This document shows positions 1 through 10,216 of a stretch of 64,000 nt of DNA, piece after piece. The notes under the pieces were generated by a model, which had not been told where the DNA came from, ran no database searches, and was given only the letters and a program-made list of their open reading frames with translations. A program made the translations under genes and the position numbers. This stretch comes from Rhynchospora pubera (Eukaryota > Streptophyta > Magnoliopsida > Poales > Cyperaceae). Location: contig CM051459.1 in NCBI GenBank assembly GCA_028095005.1, positions 277,283,229 to 277,347,228 of the forward strand. Direction: 5' to 3'. Each line of letters begins with the position of its first letter. The stretch's first letter is position 1.

Positions 1-68
1 TACTATTAAATTCAGTAATTGAATCCGAAAAAAAAAATTTATAAAAATTTTATATGAAATTACGTACC

Positions 69-80
69 GCTCTGATACCA
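69..80 (-). other. Primer-binding site of an LTR retrotransposon (initiator tRNA-Met type)
   Basis: On the minus strand this reads TGGTATCAGAGC, the classic plant primer-binding site complementary to the 3' end of initiator tRNA-Met. It lies two bases inside the end of the LTR at 83-505, the usual spacing. The internal part of the retrotransposon therefore runs leftwards off the window. Confidence 0.8.
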
Positions 81-82
81 AA

Positions 83-505
83 TGTTAGATAATTGAAATA
101 TTTGATTCTTAATAATATTTCTGAAATTAATAGCCAAGAACACGTAATTCATATAAAATTAAATAAATCATAAGTTAGAACTCACAATTTTGTAGGGAAG
201 ACATGGCGTAAGGCGGAAATCCAATCTTCCTTAATTTCCCTTAGTTCTGAGTGATGGCACGAAAATTGGCGTTTTTCTTATTCTGTTCTCTTCTTTATTA
301 GGCGAAAAATTAGGAAAGGATGCCTCTTTAATGACAAAAATAATTATTTATAACTAAAGTAATTAAGGGGATTGCATATTGAATGAACATGGTCCATCAG
401 TTTTTCCATCAAAAACTAATGGACCCTTTATTAAATGAATTTGGTTTAATCATTAAATATAGGCCATATTATATATAATTAATAATATTAATATTAATTA
501 TAACA
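83..505 (-). mobile_element. 5' LTR of a minus-strand LTR retrotransposon (about 423 bp)
   Basis: The segment starts TGTTAG and ends ATAACA, so it has TG...CA ends with short inverted termini. A tRNA-Met primer-binding site sits at its left edge, which makes this the 5' LTR of an element transcribed leftwards. Position 506 onward is flanking DNA, so the target-site copy should be 506-510 (CCAAA); its partner lies outside the window. A diverged second LTR of the family is at 32001-32693. The left edge of the window (1-82) is retrotransposon leader. Copia versus gypsy cannot be decided without the coding region. Confidence 0.72.
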
Positions 506-510
506 CCAAA

Positions 511-717
511 TTGATCAAGAGTCATCAGAGGCTTCAAATTCCAGCAAGTGAGATATGGGCCAATCTAGAAGAACTTCAACTTGAGAAAAAAGTTCACTAC
601 GCTGCATATGTCTATCTCATCAAGAATCCAGCAGAGTTAGGAGCTTTTCTTGAATGTCCATGTCAGTCACGCAAGACGATCCTTCTAAAAATACTTCATG
701 ATGCTAAGGCTGCTTAA
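511..717 (+). CDS. Possible host exon or gene remnant next to the LTR (unrecognised)
   Basis: An open frame of 68 codons ends in TAA at 715-717. It has no ATG at its start and begins directly beside the LTR, so it could be a last exon whose upstream part was displaced by the retrotransposon insertion. The predicted peptide is Lys/Leu-rich with a Cys pair (ECPCQS) and balanced codon use, unlike the AT-rich noise nearby. I do not recognise the family. Chance coding potential is the main alternative. Nothing else recognisable is seen from 718 to 1107. Confidence 0.3.
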   Translation: MIKSHQRLQIPASEIWANLEELQLEKKVHYAAYVYLIKNPAELGAFLECPCQSRKTILLKILHDAKAA

Positions 718-1107
718 TATTGACACATAGGTGTATTAAGTATCCACTTTTGAGAATGTTTTGTGACAAAACTTAGTTGGGAATATTAGAAAAGCATAAA
801 GCTATTTTGGTGGTAATTTCTTATTTTGGTTGTACTGTTAATTTGCAATTTCTTACTTCAACATCAAGGGCATTTCTGTGTCAAAGGCAATTAACTCAGT
901 GTTGAAGATAAATGCTAATTTATTTACTAATATCTGTTTGAATTTTTAAATTGCTTGATTGACTTTGGTTTTGTCAAATTGTTTGATTGATTTTCTGGCC
1001 ATCATTTTTCTATTATATTCTCAACAACAAATGAAAAGAAAGAGGAGATAGAAAAGCATGTTGTCCGTAATATTTTCGTAGTTTTACATACAATGTGAAT
1101 GAATTAT

Positions 1108-1265
1108 GGGGCTGTTTGGATAGGTAAGGACTAAGCAAGAATAGCAAATTTCAGGTGGAAATTTATTCCTAACCATCCAAACTCTTCACGAAATTACACA
1201 CTTTCCAATATTTTCCACCTAGGAATAGACTATTCGTCTTATTCTTAAGCGATCCAAACGGCCCC
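1108..1265. mobile_element. Tourist-like MITE, copy 1 (158 bp)
   Basis: Terminal inverted repeats GGGGCTGTTTGGAT and, read inward from the right, GGGGCCGTTTGGATC are flanked by TAT on both sides (1105-1107, 1266-1268). A 3-bp target duplication and a GTTTGGAT core fit the PIF/Harbinger (Tourist) group. It shares an internal segment (AACCATCCAAACTCTTCAC and nearby) with the copies at 4381, 22211, 39754 and 42792. It is non-coding. Confidence 0.8.
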
Positions 1266-1268
1266 TAT

Positions 1269-2661
1269 AGTACTATGTGCCTTTAAAATTGCACTACGAG
1301 TGGAACGTAAATGATGGGGAGAAAAGAGACTGGATTGGAAAGAGAACAAGAAAAAAGGAGACATGTTGAAGAGTTGAGATGTTTTAGAGAAGAGGAGGCG
1401 GGGTGGAAAGGAGAACGAGCACAAGATTTCAATGGGTGGACACAATCTCAATAGATGAATAGAAATTAAATATGAGGGTGCAATGACCCCTTAAAGAGTA
1501 TTACAAACATTCATTTCCCATTAAAATCTTATGGACTTTCATCATCAGGCCTATCATGCTACATTGCCCTTCTTCTCCCTCCAGTTGAGGTCATGCAACT
1601 CCAGCAGAATTAGCTTGACCTCAATCAGTCTTTCTTTTTATACAAGGCCCCAGGCACCTGAATCAGTTCTAACTCCCACTAAAGCGCCGATTTTCTGACA
1701 CTATACAAGCTTGTATTAAATTGTGCTTTATCTTGACAGCATGAATCTGTATCCTCTACGCATTAATTTTATTGATTTTTTTTTTCCTTGACCTGAAACA
1801 TAAATGTAAAATTATCTCTGAATTTTGTTAGAATAACTAATTATCTACTGCTTGATAATTAATGTGTCCAGCTCCTGTGGGTATCTATATTAGAACTTGC
1901 AATTTCATGGTATATCCAGCACTGTTTGCATATTGTTAGAATAAAACACAATTTAATCAAATTTTATTCTTTATCAAAACATGTTTAATTATAGAATAGG
2001 CTAAATGATTACTATGCGCCCTATATTAACAAGTTAAATTACCAGTAACTGGATGTCATTTTGCATATAACTCACGAACTTTATGTACTAGAATCCAATT
2101 AAATTTATTTGGTAAATGCCATCGTTGTATACTTACTCGCAGGCAAGCGTTGATCTTTAATATTTTGAGCTATTAACCTGGTTTTTCAATACTTTGCTCC
2201 AATTTAGGAGCTGTTGTCCCTTTTTACATCTAATTGATCATTGTCCATTTGTAGCTTGTGTGCATGCACAACAGCCTATCAAAGGTATTTTACAGTGTGT
2301 GCTGCACTTGCACTGGAATTTTACGGTATTAATTTATGCCGGCATGAAGATCAAATAAGTTTTACCAACCTCTCCCAATCACAGTTCAGTGAGTGCATAT
2401 CAAATAGAGCAGCAATCCTTAACGAGAAGACTATTGTAGTGGGCATGCTATTCCTATGGTCAACACTGCATTAATTCACAATCTGATTTCTCACCATGAT
2501 CAAACTCCATGAACACATGATGATACCGAGCACCAGCTAACCTCTTAACCTGCCAGAGGTTTCTTTGGTGGGGAGTTTCGCCTTCACGCGTCAAGTCCTT
2601 TCCAGAAACTAATTTCTGAAAGCTCTTCTTTACCAGGGCGTTGAAATGTACTACTCGTGCT
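1269..2661. other. Intergenic DNA, nothing recognised
   Basis: Slightly less AT-rich in parts, with several short open frames including one of 77 codons at 2241-2474. None shows a recognisable domain, splice pattern or codon bias. Confidence 0.5.
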
Positions 2662-2955
2662 TAGGGGTGTCAGCGTGATAATTTGGCACGTGGTGCCGTT
2701 TCGTTTAAGCGAAACGGAACGCATAACAGAATTGGTGTTCATTCCGTTCCAATAACGAAACGGTAAACGGAACGTGAAATTATACCGTTTCGACTATTTC
2801 AGCCTCATTTCAAACCGTTTCATGTGTTATTTCTGAAGTGGAACGGTTAACAAAACAGAATTTTGTGCCGTTTCAAAAACAAAACAATTAACGAAATGGA
2901 ATCCTATACCGCGTTCCTTAACGGAACAGTCTGTTCCGTGCATTTTTGCCACGTT
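2662..2955. repeat. Block of GGAACGG/CCGTTTC repeats, possible hAT-type element
   Basis: The block opens with TAGGGGTGTCAGC, a start typical of many plant hAT elements. It then carries about ten dispersed, alternately oriented copies of motifs such as CCGTTTC, GAAACGG, GGAACG and CCGTTCC. Dense subterminal motif arrays are usual in hAT elements as transposase-binding sites. I could not find a matching right terminus or an 8-bp target duplication, so the boundaries and class are tentative. Confidence 0.4.
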
Positions 2956-4380
2956 TGATCATAACTTCCCCACTTGAGTGATTTTAAGGCGGCCCAATTG
3001 TTTGGATTTTATGTAGCATGGGAAGAGTATTTTGGGCCGAAATTTTAAATAATTACGTATCATCTTAACATTCTCATTTTGAGAGTGTTTTTTGCAGAAA
3101 TGATAACAGATTAACAGTCATCCAGAAAATTATTTTCAGAAATTCTGAATAATTTTCCTTGAAAATTATTTAAGAATCACAACCGTGCCTTGCAAAAAAA
3201 AAAAAAAGACAGAAAACACCAAAATGGTAGTTTTGGGCAAGCAAAAAACTCCTAAATTAAACTAACTTTTATTATATAATTCTTGATAATCAGGGTTTTA
3301 TTCTGTCTAATCTCAAATTAAACTGGATTTCCCTTTATAGGTGGGTTTCCAAACCAGAATGAAAAAACGCCAATTAATCATGCTATTTAATTTGGGCAAA
3401 TTCTGTCATAGATGAGTTATTTTTATATAGGTTGAAATCTAGACCATTTATTTAGGATGATAAATGACTATGATTGATTAGGTCTTAAATGAGCCTTAAA
3501 AATTTTATCCATTGCAGAATTTTTCCTTTACTTTTTACAAAATTTTGAGATGAAAGGGTCCTGGTCTTCTGACCATGAGAAGCTCCCTCCCTAGTACTGT
3601 TATCATTTGGCGAGTGTAATATGTACTATTTCTGTCGAAATGCGCCATCATCTTTATTATTATTATTTTTTATTCATTTTGCTGGGACGATATGCATGGA
3701 CTCGTTGTGTTTGCTGTCATCATAAAGTTTTGACAAAAGGATGCTGTATTTTCTTTTGAATAAATATATAGAACATGTTGACTTGTTCCTTATGTAGGAT
3801 TTGTCTTCAACCCTCATACAATTAATGGTGCAACTAAAAGAGTACGAAACACATGCAAACTAAGTGGGTGTCCCTAGGCTCTCTTCTAGAGTCGCTATTA
3901 CCTTGCAATCCCTCAATTAATGGACTAATTAATAAACAATAAAGTCTCATTCTCAAGTTTGTATTTGTCTATGTAAATGAACCAAGTCTAGATGCTAGAA
4001 CAATCTACTAGACATCGAGTCCATGAGCATTTATGCATGCTCTTAGTTGTTAGAAACAAAGTTATTATGGTCTTGCTTGACTTGAATATATATAGTCATT
4101 TTTTCAACCTCCACAAGAATACATATTTTCAACCTCCTACTCCACAAGACTACATGTTATGGTCTTGACTTGTGTCATTCAATTCTCTACTTCCAACTGC
4201 ACAAGACTACTAATGGGGACGCATATCTGGGCACAAAAATCTGCACAGATTCAAGTTTTCACAAAATGATTCTGGATCCACTGTACCGCCTTCTCCAGAG
4301 CCTTCAGAAAGACAACGACTTGACAACCTATAAAGCAAAATTCCTGTCATAGAGTTATGTGTTTCAAAACTAGACTATAT
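2956..4380. other. Intergenic DNA, nothing recognised
   Basis: AT-rich, with poly-A and TTATTATT runs. No open frame with recognisable content and no terminal-repeat structure was found. Confidence 0.5.
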
Positions 4381-4569
4381 GGCTGTGTTTGGATGGTGGG
4401 AAGTGGGAAGAAGGAATAAGGAATAAGGAATTTTTTTCAATAAATTTATTCCTAACCATCCAAACTCTTCACAAAAGTTACACACTTCCCAATAAATTTA
4501 CCTCTTCCCAATAAATTTCTTCCCTTCTTCTTTCTTCCTACCTTATTCTCAACACATCCAAACGAAGCC
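4381..4569. mobile_element. Tourist-like MITE, copy 2 (189 bp)
   Basis: The ends are GGCTGTGTTTGGATG and, inward from the right, GGCTTCGTTTGGATG. TAT flanks both sides; the match can be read as TATAT (4376-4380, 4570-4574). The interior matches MITE copy 1, including the AACCATCCAAACTCTTCAC segment, with an added GGAATAAGGAATAAGG stretch. Confidence 0.8.
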
Positions 4570-4574
4570 TATAT

Positions 4575-7500
4575 GTACTAAATTGTTCCATTAACTGAAA
4601 TAGTTCCAAACCAAATGGTAAATTTTACTTTGATATCAATATTATCGCATTATAAAATATAAATATTTAAATGTGGGAATCTACATTTGAATTGTAGTCA
4701 AATTTTTGTGGGACTTCAAAGAAGAAATTCCTTAAGAAAATTGCAGATAAAACCACGAAATAATAGGAGAAAATATTCGATGAAAAAAAAATATATGAAG
4801 AACTCATGTAGAACAAATTTAGTGTCAGAAGTTTAAGATCGATCCGTACCTTTTTATTCAAAGATAGAAATTATTAAGAGGGTCATGATTTTTTTGTATT
4901 GGACCGTCGAATCTTACATGAAAATGCAATATCAAATTATCAACTCATTAAAAGATGGGTTTCGATAAAATTATTCAAACTATAATTCGGTACTTTTTTT
5001 GAACTGGGCATTTAGAATAAAAAAAAAGATATTTTTTCTTATCCTAATCCCAAATAACACTAAATTAAGGCGTAAAACCGTTCAAAAAATTGAAAAATAG
5101 TATACATAAGTGTCAGGGATCCTCCGCACCATGCACTTCATCGTACCTGTGTTAAAGAAAATCTTGTAGAAAATTGGAACGCTAATTAAAAAGAAAAGAA
5201 AATCAACCCTCCAAAGATGCAAATTAATAAAGAAAAGAAGAAGAGGCGTATGTCCCAGACTCGACACCGCATTAGCATTAGTAGAAAAAGGTGGCCGTGC
5301 ACCTAAAAGCTGAAAGGTGACGCGCGTGTGACAAACCCACCGCATCTCTTTGCTTCAAATTCCATTGGTTCTTTCATCACCACTCTATTTCTCCCATTAA
5401 TTTTCTCAAGTGTCCCTTTTTTTAAATCTCTAATGCATATTTCTTTTTGCATTTTTTTAACTTTGTTTCTTTCCCCGCTACCCAATAACTCTGTGTTAGT
5501 GGACCATTTCTTTTTAACTTTGGCATGTTATATTGCTACTCCAACTTGCGATTTACATACGCATGATGAAATGTATCGGAGAGTGTATGACCTTGCTGAG
5601 GTTTGGGAGATATTTACAGAAAGGGTGGGGGTGGGGGGTCTGAAATGTAAAATTGTTACCTAATAAGAACCAAACGCTATCCGATGAAGTAGCTAATTAA
5701 TTTAGCTGAACTTGGATAGTGGTATAAAAAGAGAAATGTACATTTCCGTTGTATCTTTTTTTATATATTCTTTTTAACAAATTTGTGGCTTATAATATGA
5801 AAAAGAAAATAATAATTTTATATTAAAATATTTTAATATATTTAGAAAGCAAGAAAAATCTTAGGACATTATGAGAACAATACAAGCATATTTGCATAAA
5901 ACTTGTAAGATTCATAAATATGTATTCAGTCCAAATCTCTTTCATTTGTTAGATGCTGAAAAAAAATATTTCACAAGCTAGAGTTTGCACTGGTAACTTA
6001 AATTCTTATTTCTCTGCTAAAACTATGAGATTTATAATCCGTAACAAGGCAAATTCAGATTTAGTTAGATGTCACTACACCATAATATCTAATGTTCTTA
6101 ATTAAATTTTTTCTTTAGGCGTGAGATAATGATCAAAATTTTTAAAGATTCTTCAATATAGTCTATAACTTATATATAAAAACAATCCTCCAACATAATA
6201 GCACATTATGCAACAACTTATTTGATAATCTCATGTGCTCTTTAAGGAAATATTTGGAATCGGTCTACGTACGCTTTGATACACTCACGAGCATAATTCA
6301 AAAGAGGTTGATGGTTCTAATAGACATTATCATTAATTGAGATATTTTAAAATAAGATCACTATAATAGTCAGGATCCGTAAAGATCTTATTTGATTTTT
6401 CTCATTATTGATGATGATAAGTAAGGGCATTTATTTATTTATTTTCTCTCTTCTGAACTTTTCTTTATGGATGAGAAATGACAAAAAGGTGCATCCAATA
6501 TTTCAGGTTAGAGTATTTATTTGTGAAGCTACTAAAAGGATCAAATATAATGAATCAGGTTCATTAAAATTTCTATTAAATTCTGACACACCCTTTAATT
6601 AATTATCTTAAATTAACTTGTCTTACATTAATTATTATAGGCTAAATTCTAAAGGATTCCCTTATCACTGGTAGTCAAATTGTATAATAAACCAGCCGTT
6701 TCTCCTCAAAAAATACAAAGGGAAGTATGATACTAATCGTTCTCATATATTATTAATTAGCACAATAAAGGATTAGTTAGTGTATGGTATTAAGGGGAAC
6801 ATAAAGAATATAGAACCTACCTAACTAGCTTAAGAGAATGACTTAAGCAAGGCCAGAAAATGCTAAACATGCCAAACATTTTACCAGTGTTATTTATGAG
6901 CATAATTGCATGTTAATTACCTGATACATAAAACAATTTAATAAAATAATTTGAAGTTTTCTAAAGAAAAGCACCTAAAAATTATTATTTCTTACACATA
7001 AAAAATAGCAAACACTCTTTACTTTGACATAATTTTCAAAGGTCTTTGTGCATGCTGAATTTGGGAATCTTTACTCAAGAAAAATTTTATATTTTTTAAT
7101 TTTTAAATAATTAAAAACAATTTTAGACAAAATTATTTAACAGAGTAATATACAAAACTATTCTCTAAATTATTATCAGCTTGTGTAATATAAAGAGCAA
7201 GTCATATCAGTGAATCATCGAGTATCTAGACAGATATGAAATTTTGGGTGAGGCAAATTTTCATCTTTTTCCATTTTTTAACAAACAACGTAAGTATGCA
7301 AGAAACATGCGTGCAAATTTCACCATTCACCTTTCGACTCACCAAGCATCACAAAACATTAAAAATTTAATACAATAATTGAAAGGAATAGTTTTCCATT
7401 GGGAACTCGAAATTTCAAGGTTCTCTATGAATATGAATCTCCATCCTATACGTATCCTCAAGAATACTTCTTCATTTTTTTTATTTAATAAAAAGAGCAC

Positions 7501-8830
7501 CTAAATACCTAATTAATGTGTTCTAGAAGGAGAATGTGACTCGGAAGACTTTTATGTTTCCTTTTTCTGAAGTATTAGCAGAAACAATCTTAATTTTTTT
7601 TAATGAGGACTAAATATGATATTATTAGAAAAATATTATATTACTAAGAAATATACATGTATTATTTATTAAAAAAAATAGAGAATATATATTGCCCCTT
7701 TTCTTACTGTGTGGATTGGCCTGCGTATCTGTGATTCAGGTTAAGAGTAAACTATTACAAGTACAAGCCCCTAAGTAGGCGGTTTTTTTTTTTTCATTTG
7801 CTTTAACTAATTGAAGAGGACTCCATCCTTAATGTTACTTGGTAGTTTTGTAGTGACCCATCTTTTACGTTGTTTAGTGGAGCAAAACTTTAATTAATCA
7901 ATTACTGAATGGCATCAGCTGATAGGCTTATCTATTCTGAGCCAATCATGTCATGACAGAACTGAGTTGGTGTTCCAAATTGGAAATTGGGAGAGAACAC
8001 ATAAGTTGGAGACGTGAAGGAAATTAGCTATCTAGGAAAGGTGGCGGATCGGAATTGGTATTTTAACCAAGTGGAATTTCTGGGGGCGCCGCTAATGGTG
8101 ATTCAAAGATTATGATTCAGCAGCAGGAAATTAAACATTTTTTTAAGCAAAGCAGCAGGAAATTAAACATAGATAAAGAAATGCATTTGAGGGAAATTGT
8201 ACCACCTCATGCTCAAGAAAGTGTAAGATCAGTTAGGGACGGAGACGTAATTGCAATTTGGTTTTATCAATCTTATAAATATGAGGATTAAGCGCAAAAA
8301 ATTTCTAAATAATCATGGCATTTGGGTACCTAAAAGCGCGACATCGGAATCTTCCTCGTGTATGGAAGCATTATAATTAATAACTAGTACCAATAGCTAA
8401 AAAATATAGCAATGAATTTTCTAGCTACAAAAATATAGAAAATTAGAAATAAATGTATTCATTATATACTTCCTTGCATATTAAGAAAAGTATTAACCAA
8501 TTTAAGGGATATATTGAGTAAAAGTGGAAAGAGTTTAGTTGTACGATTAATATTCATTAATATTTGTCATGCAAGAACCAGTTTTTGATCTAGTGGCAAA
8601 AAACAATACATTTTAAATGAAAAGTTGCATCTTAATTTAAAAATAAGTTGGAAAGCTTCATCCCCAATTTATCTTCAAAAAAAAAAAAATTTGTCATGCA
8701 TCTTGAATTGATTTAGAATTATATAATTCAAACTTTTTTTATATATAATATGTTGTTTGGATACTGGTGTAGTTAACAATTTTTACCTGCAAGATTAATT
8801 ACAATTGTCTCTAGTACTTATAAACGGACG
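4575..8830. other. Long AT-rich intergenic stretch, nothing recognised
   Basis: About 4.3 kb rich in poly-A/T runs and short direct repeats. Short open frames near 5082-5663 and 6408-6602 are low-complexity and overlap on both strands without plausible products. No terminal inverted repeat with a target duplication was found by eye. Confidence 0.5.
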
Positions 8831-8834
8831 AATC

Positions 8835-8953
8835 CAAGAGGTGTCAGCACGCTAGATCTAGCGTACTAACACATGTTTCTACCGTTCGATCGATTTGATC
8901 TATGGTTGGATATCAATCACTAAAGTCTAAACAAAGCAATAATATGTTTTGGT
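8835..8953 (+). repeat. Dispersed ~240-bp repeat, copy 1, left part (split by the MULE)
   Basis: This contains the CGTTCGATCGATTTGATCT segment shared with copies at 25485-25722, 35708-35965 and 40868-42745. The other half of this copy is at 15739-15860, on the far side of the Mutator-like element, so the repeat was present before that element landed in it. I could not classify the family (SINE, MITE or other). Confidence 0.6.
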
Positions 8954-9260
8954 CCGAAATTAATTAATATAAAAATTTATACTCAAAAAATTTTAATATA
9001 CAGAATTATTAATTTTTTTTTAATAAGAAGAAAGTTCCAACGCGTTTCAGAAGCGAGTTTAGCAATTCCCCTTCATACGCGTTTATGAAACGCGCTCCAG
9101 GGCTCCGAACGCGTTTTATAAACGCGTACGAAGGGCGATAAATTCAGCCCTGCAGTTACGCCTTTTGAGGCGAGTAAGGCCTTCGTACGCGTTTATGAAA
9201 CGCGTTCGGAGCCCTGGAGCGCGTTTCATAAACGCGTACGAAGGTCGTCTCTTTCAAAAT
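8954..9260. repeat. Left TIR of the 6.8-kb MULE, with palindrome array
   Basis: After the AT-rich tip and a poly-T/AATAAGAAGAAAGTTC stretch come units such as ACGCGTTTATGAAACGCG and ACGCGTTTTATAAACGCGT. The core CGCGTTTATAAACGCG is its own reverse complement. The units alternate with CTTCGTACG and TCGGAGCC connectors and stand out as GC-rich islands in AT-rich DNA. The right TIR (15440-15729) mirrors this order. Confidence 0.85.
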
Positions 9261-9304
9261 CGAGTTAGCCGTTTCATTTTTTTTTCTGTTCGCCATCTTT
9301 TGAG

Positions 9305-9525
9305 TCGCCAGAGAAAGAGAGAAAGAGAGAAGGAGAGAAAGAGAGAAAGAGAGAAAGAGAGAAGGAGAGAAGGAGAGAAGGAGAGAAGGGAATCCAGGCC
9401 AGGGCGAGAAGAAGAGGAAGCAGCGGCAGCCGCGAGAGAAAAAGAAGAGGAGAAGGCAGCGGCCGCGAGAGAAAGAGAAGAGGAGAAGGCAGCGGCAGCG
9501 ACAACGACGAACTTGCGACAGCGAG
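9305..9525 (+). promoter_or_regulatory. GA-rich leader of the plant-mobile-domain gene
   Basis: A GAGAAAGAGAGAAGGAGAG-type purine tract grades into GCAGCGGCAGC repeats. It ends in a good splice donor (GCGAG|GTATTG, GT at 9526-9527). The first coding exon begins directly after an acceptor (TTGAATCAG|ATG at 10216-10217). I infer a 5' UTR exon followed by a 5' UTR intron of about 690 bp. The long open frames here on both strands reflect the purine repeat rather than a protein. Confidence 0.5.
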
Positions 9526-10216
9526 GTATTGCATTTTGTATTTTGTATTTGAAATTGTGGATAATTAGGGGTTTAGGGTTTAGATGAAATTGTAGATAAT
9601 TGTGAAATAGTGATAATTGTTGATAATTGTATTTTGGATGAAATTGTGAAATTGTTGATAATTGATGTTAATTGATGAAATTGTGATGGAATTGTTGATA
9701 ATTGATTAAATTGTGGAATTGTTCATAATTGAATTAGTTAATTGATCAATTATTTATTTATAATGGATGATAATTGATTAAATTGTGGAATTATCGATGC
9801 ATGATGATAATTGATGAAATTGTTGATAATTGTTATTAATTGATGCATGATGATTGTTATACCTCGCTGAAATGGAATTGTTATAAATGAAATTAGTTAG
9901 TAAATTGTTGAAATGGAATTAGTTAGTAAATTGTTGAAATAAAAAGAAATTTATATAGAAAAATTATGGTGCAAATTAACATAATTTCAAATAACTGGAA
10001 TTGTATATTCAAAATTATGTATAAATTTATTGGCGTAAATTATGGTGCATGAAAAATTTTAATTTATTATGATAAAATTATTTGATTATTGATCAGTAAT
10101 TATTGTGAAAATGTCAATTACATAGAAAAATAATTTTTTTTTGTTCGTTTTGATTATTGAAAAAATATTAAATTCATTGTTGTTTTAAATTGTTGTTCTT
10201 ATATTATTTGAATCAG

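Noticed and set aside
5082..5663. Overlapping frames on both strands up to 111 codons
   Set aside because: No recognisable motif, hydrophobic low-complexity content and no splice or promoter context.
9165..9587. 140-codon plus-strand frame and overlapping 86-codon minus-strand frame
   Set aside because: They span the TIR palindromes and the GA-rich tract; the Arg/Glu/Lys and Leu/Ser-rich peptides are translations of simple repeats.
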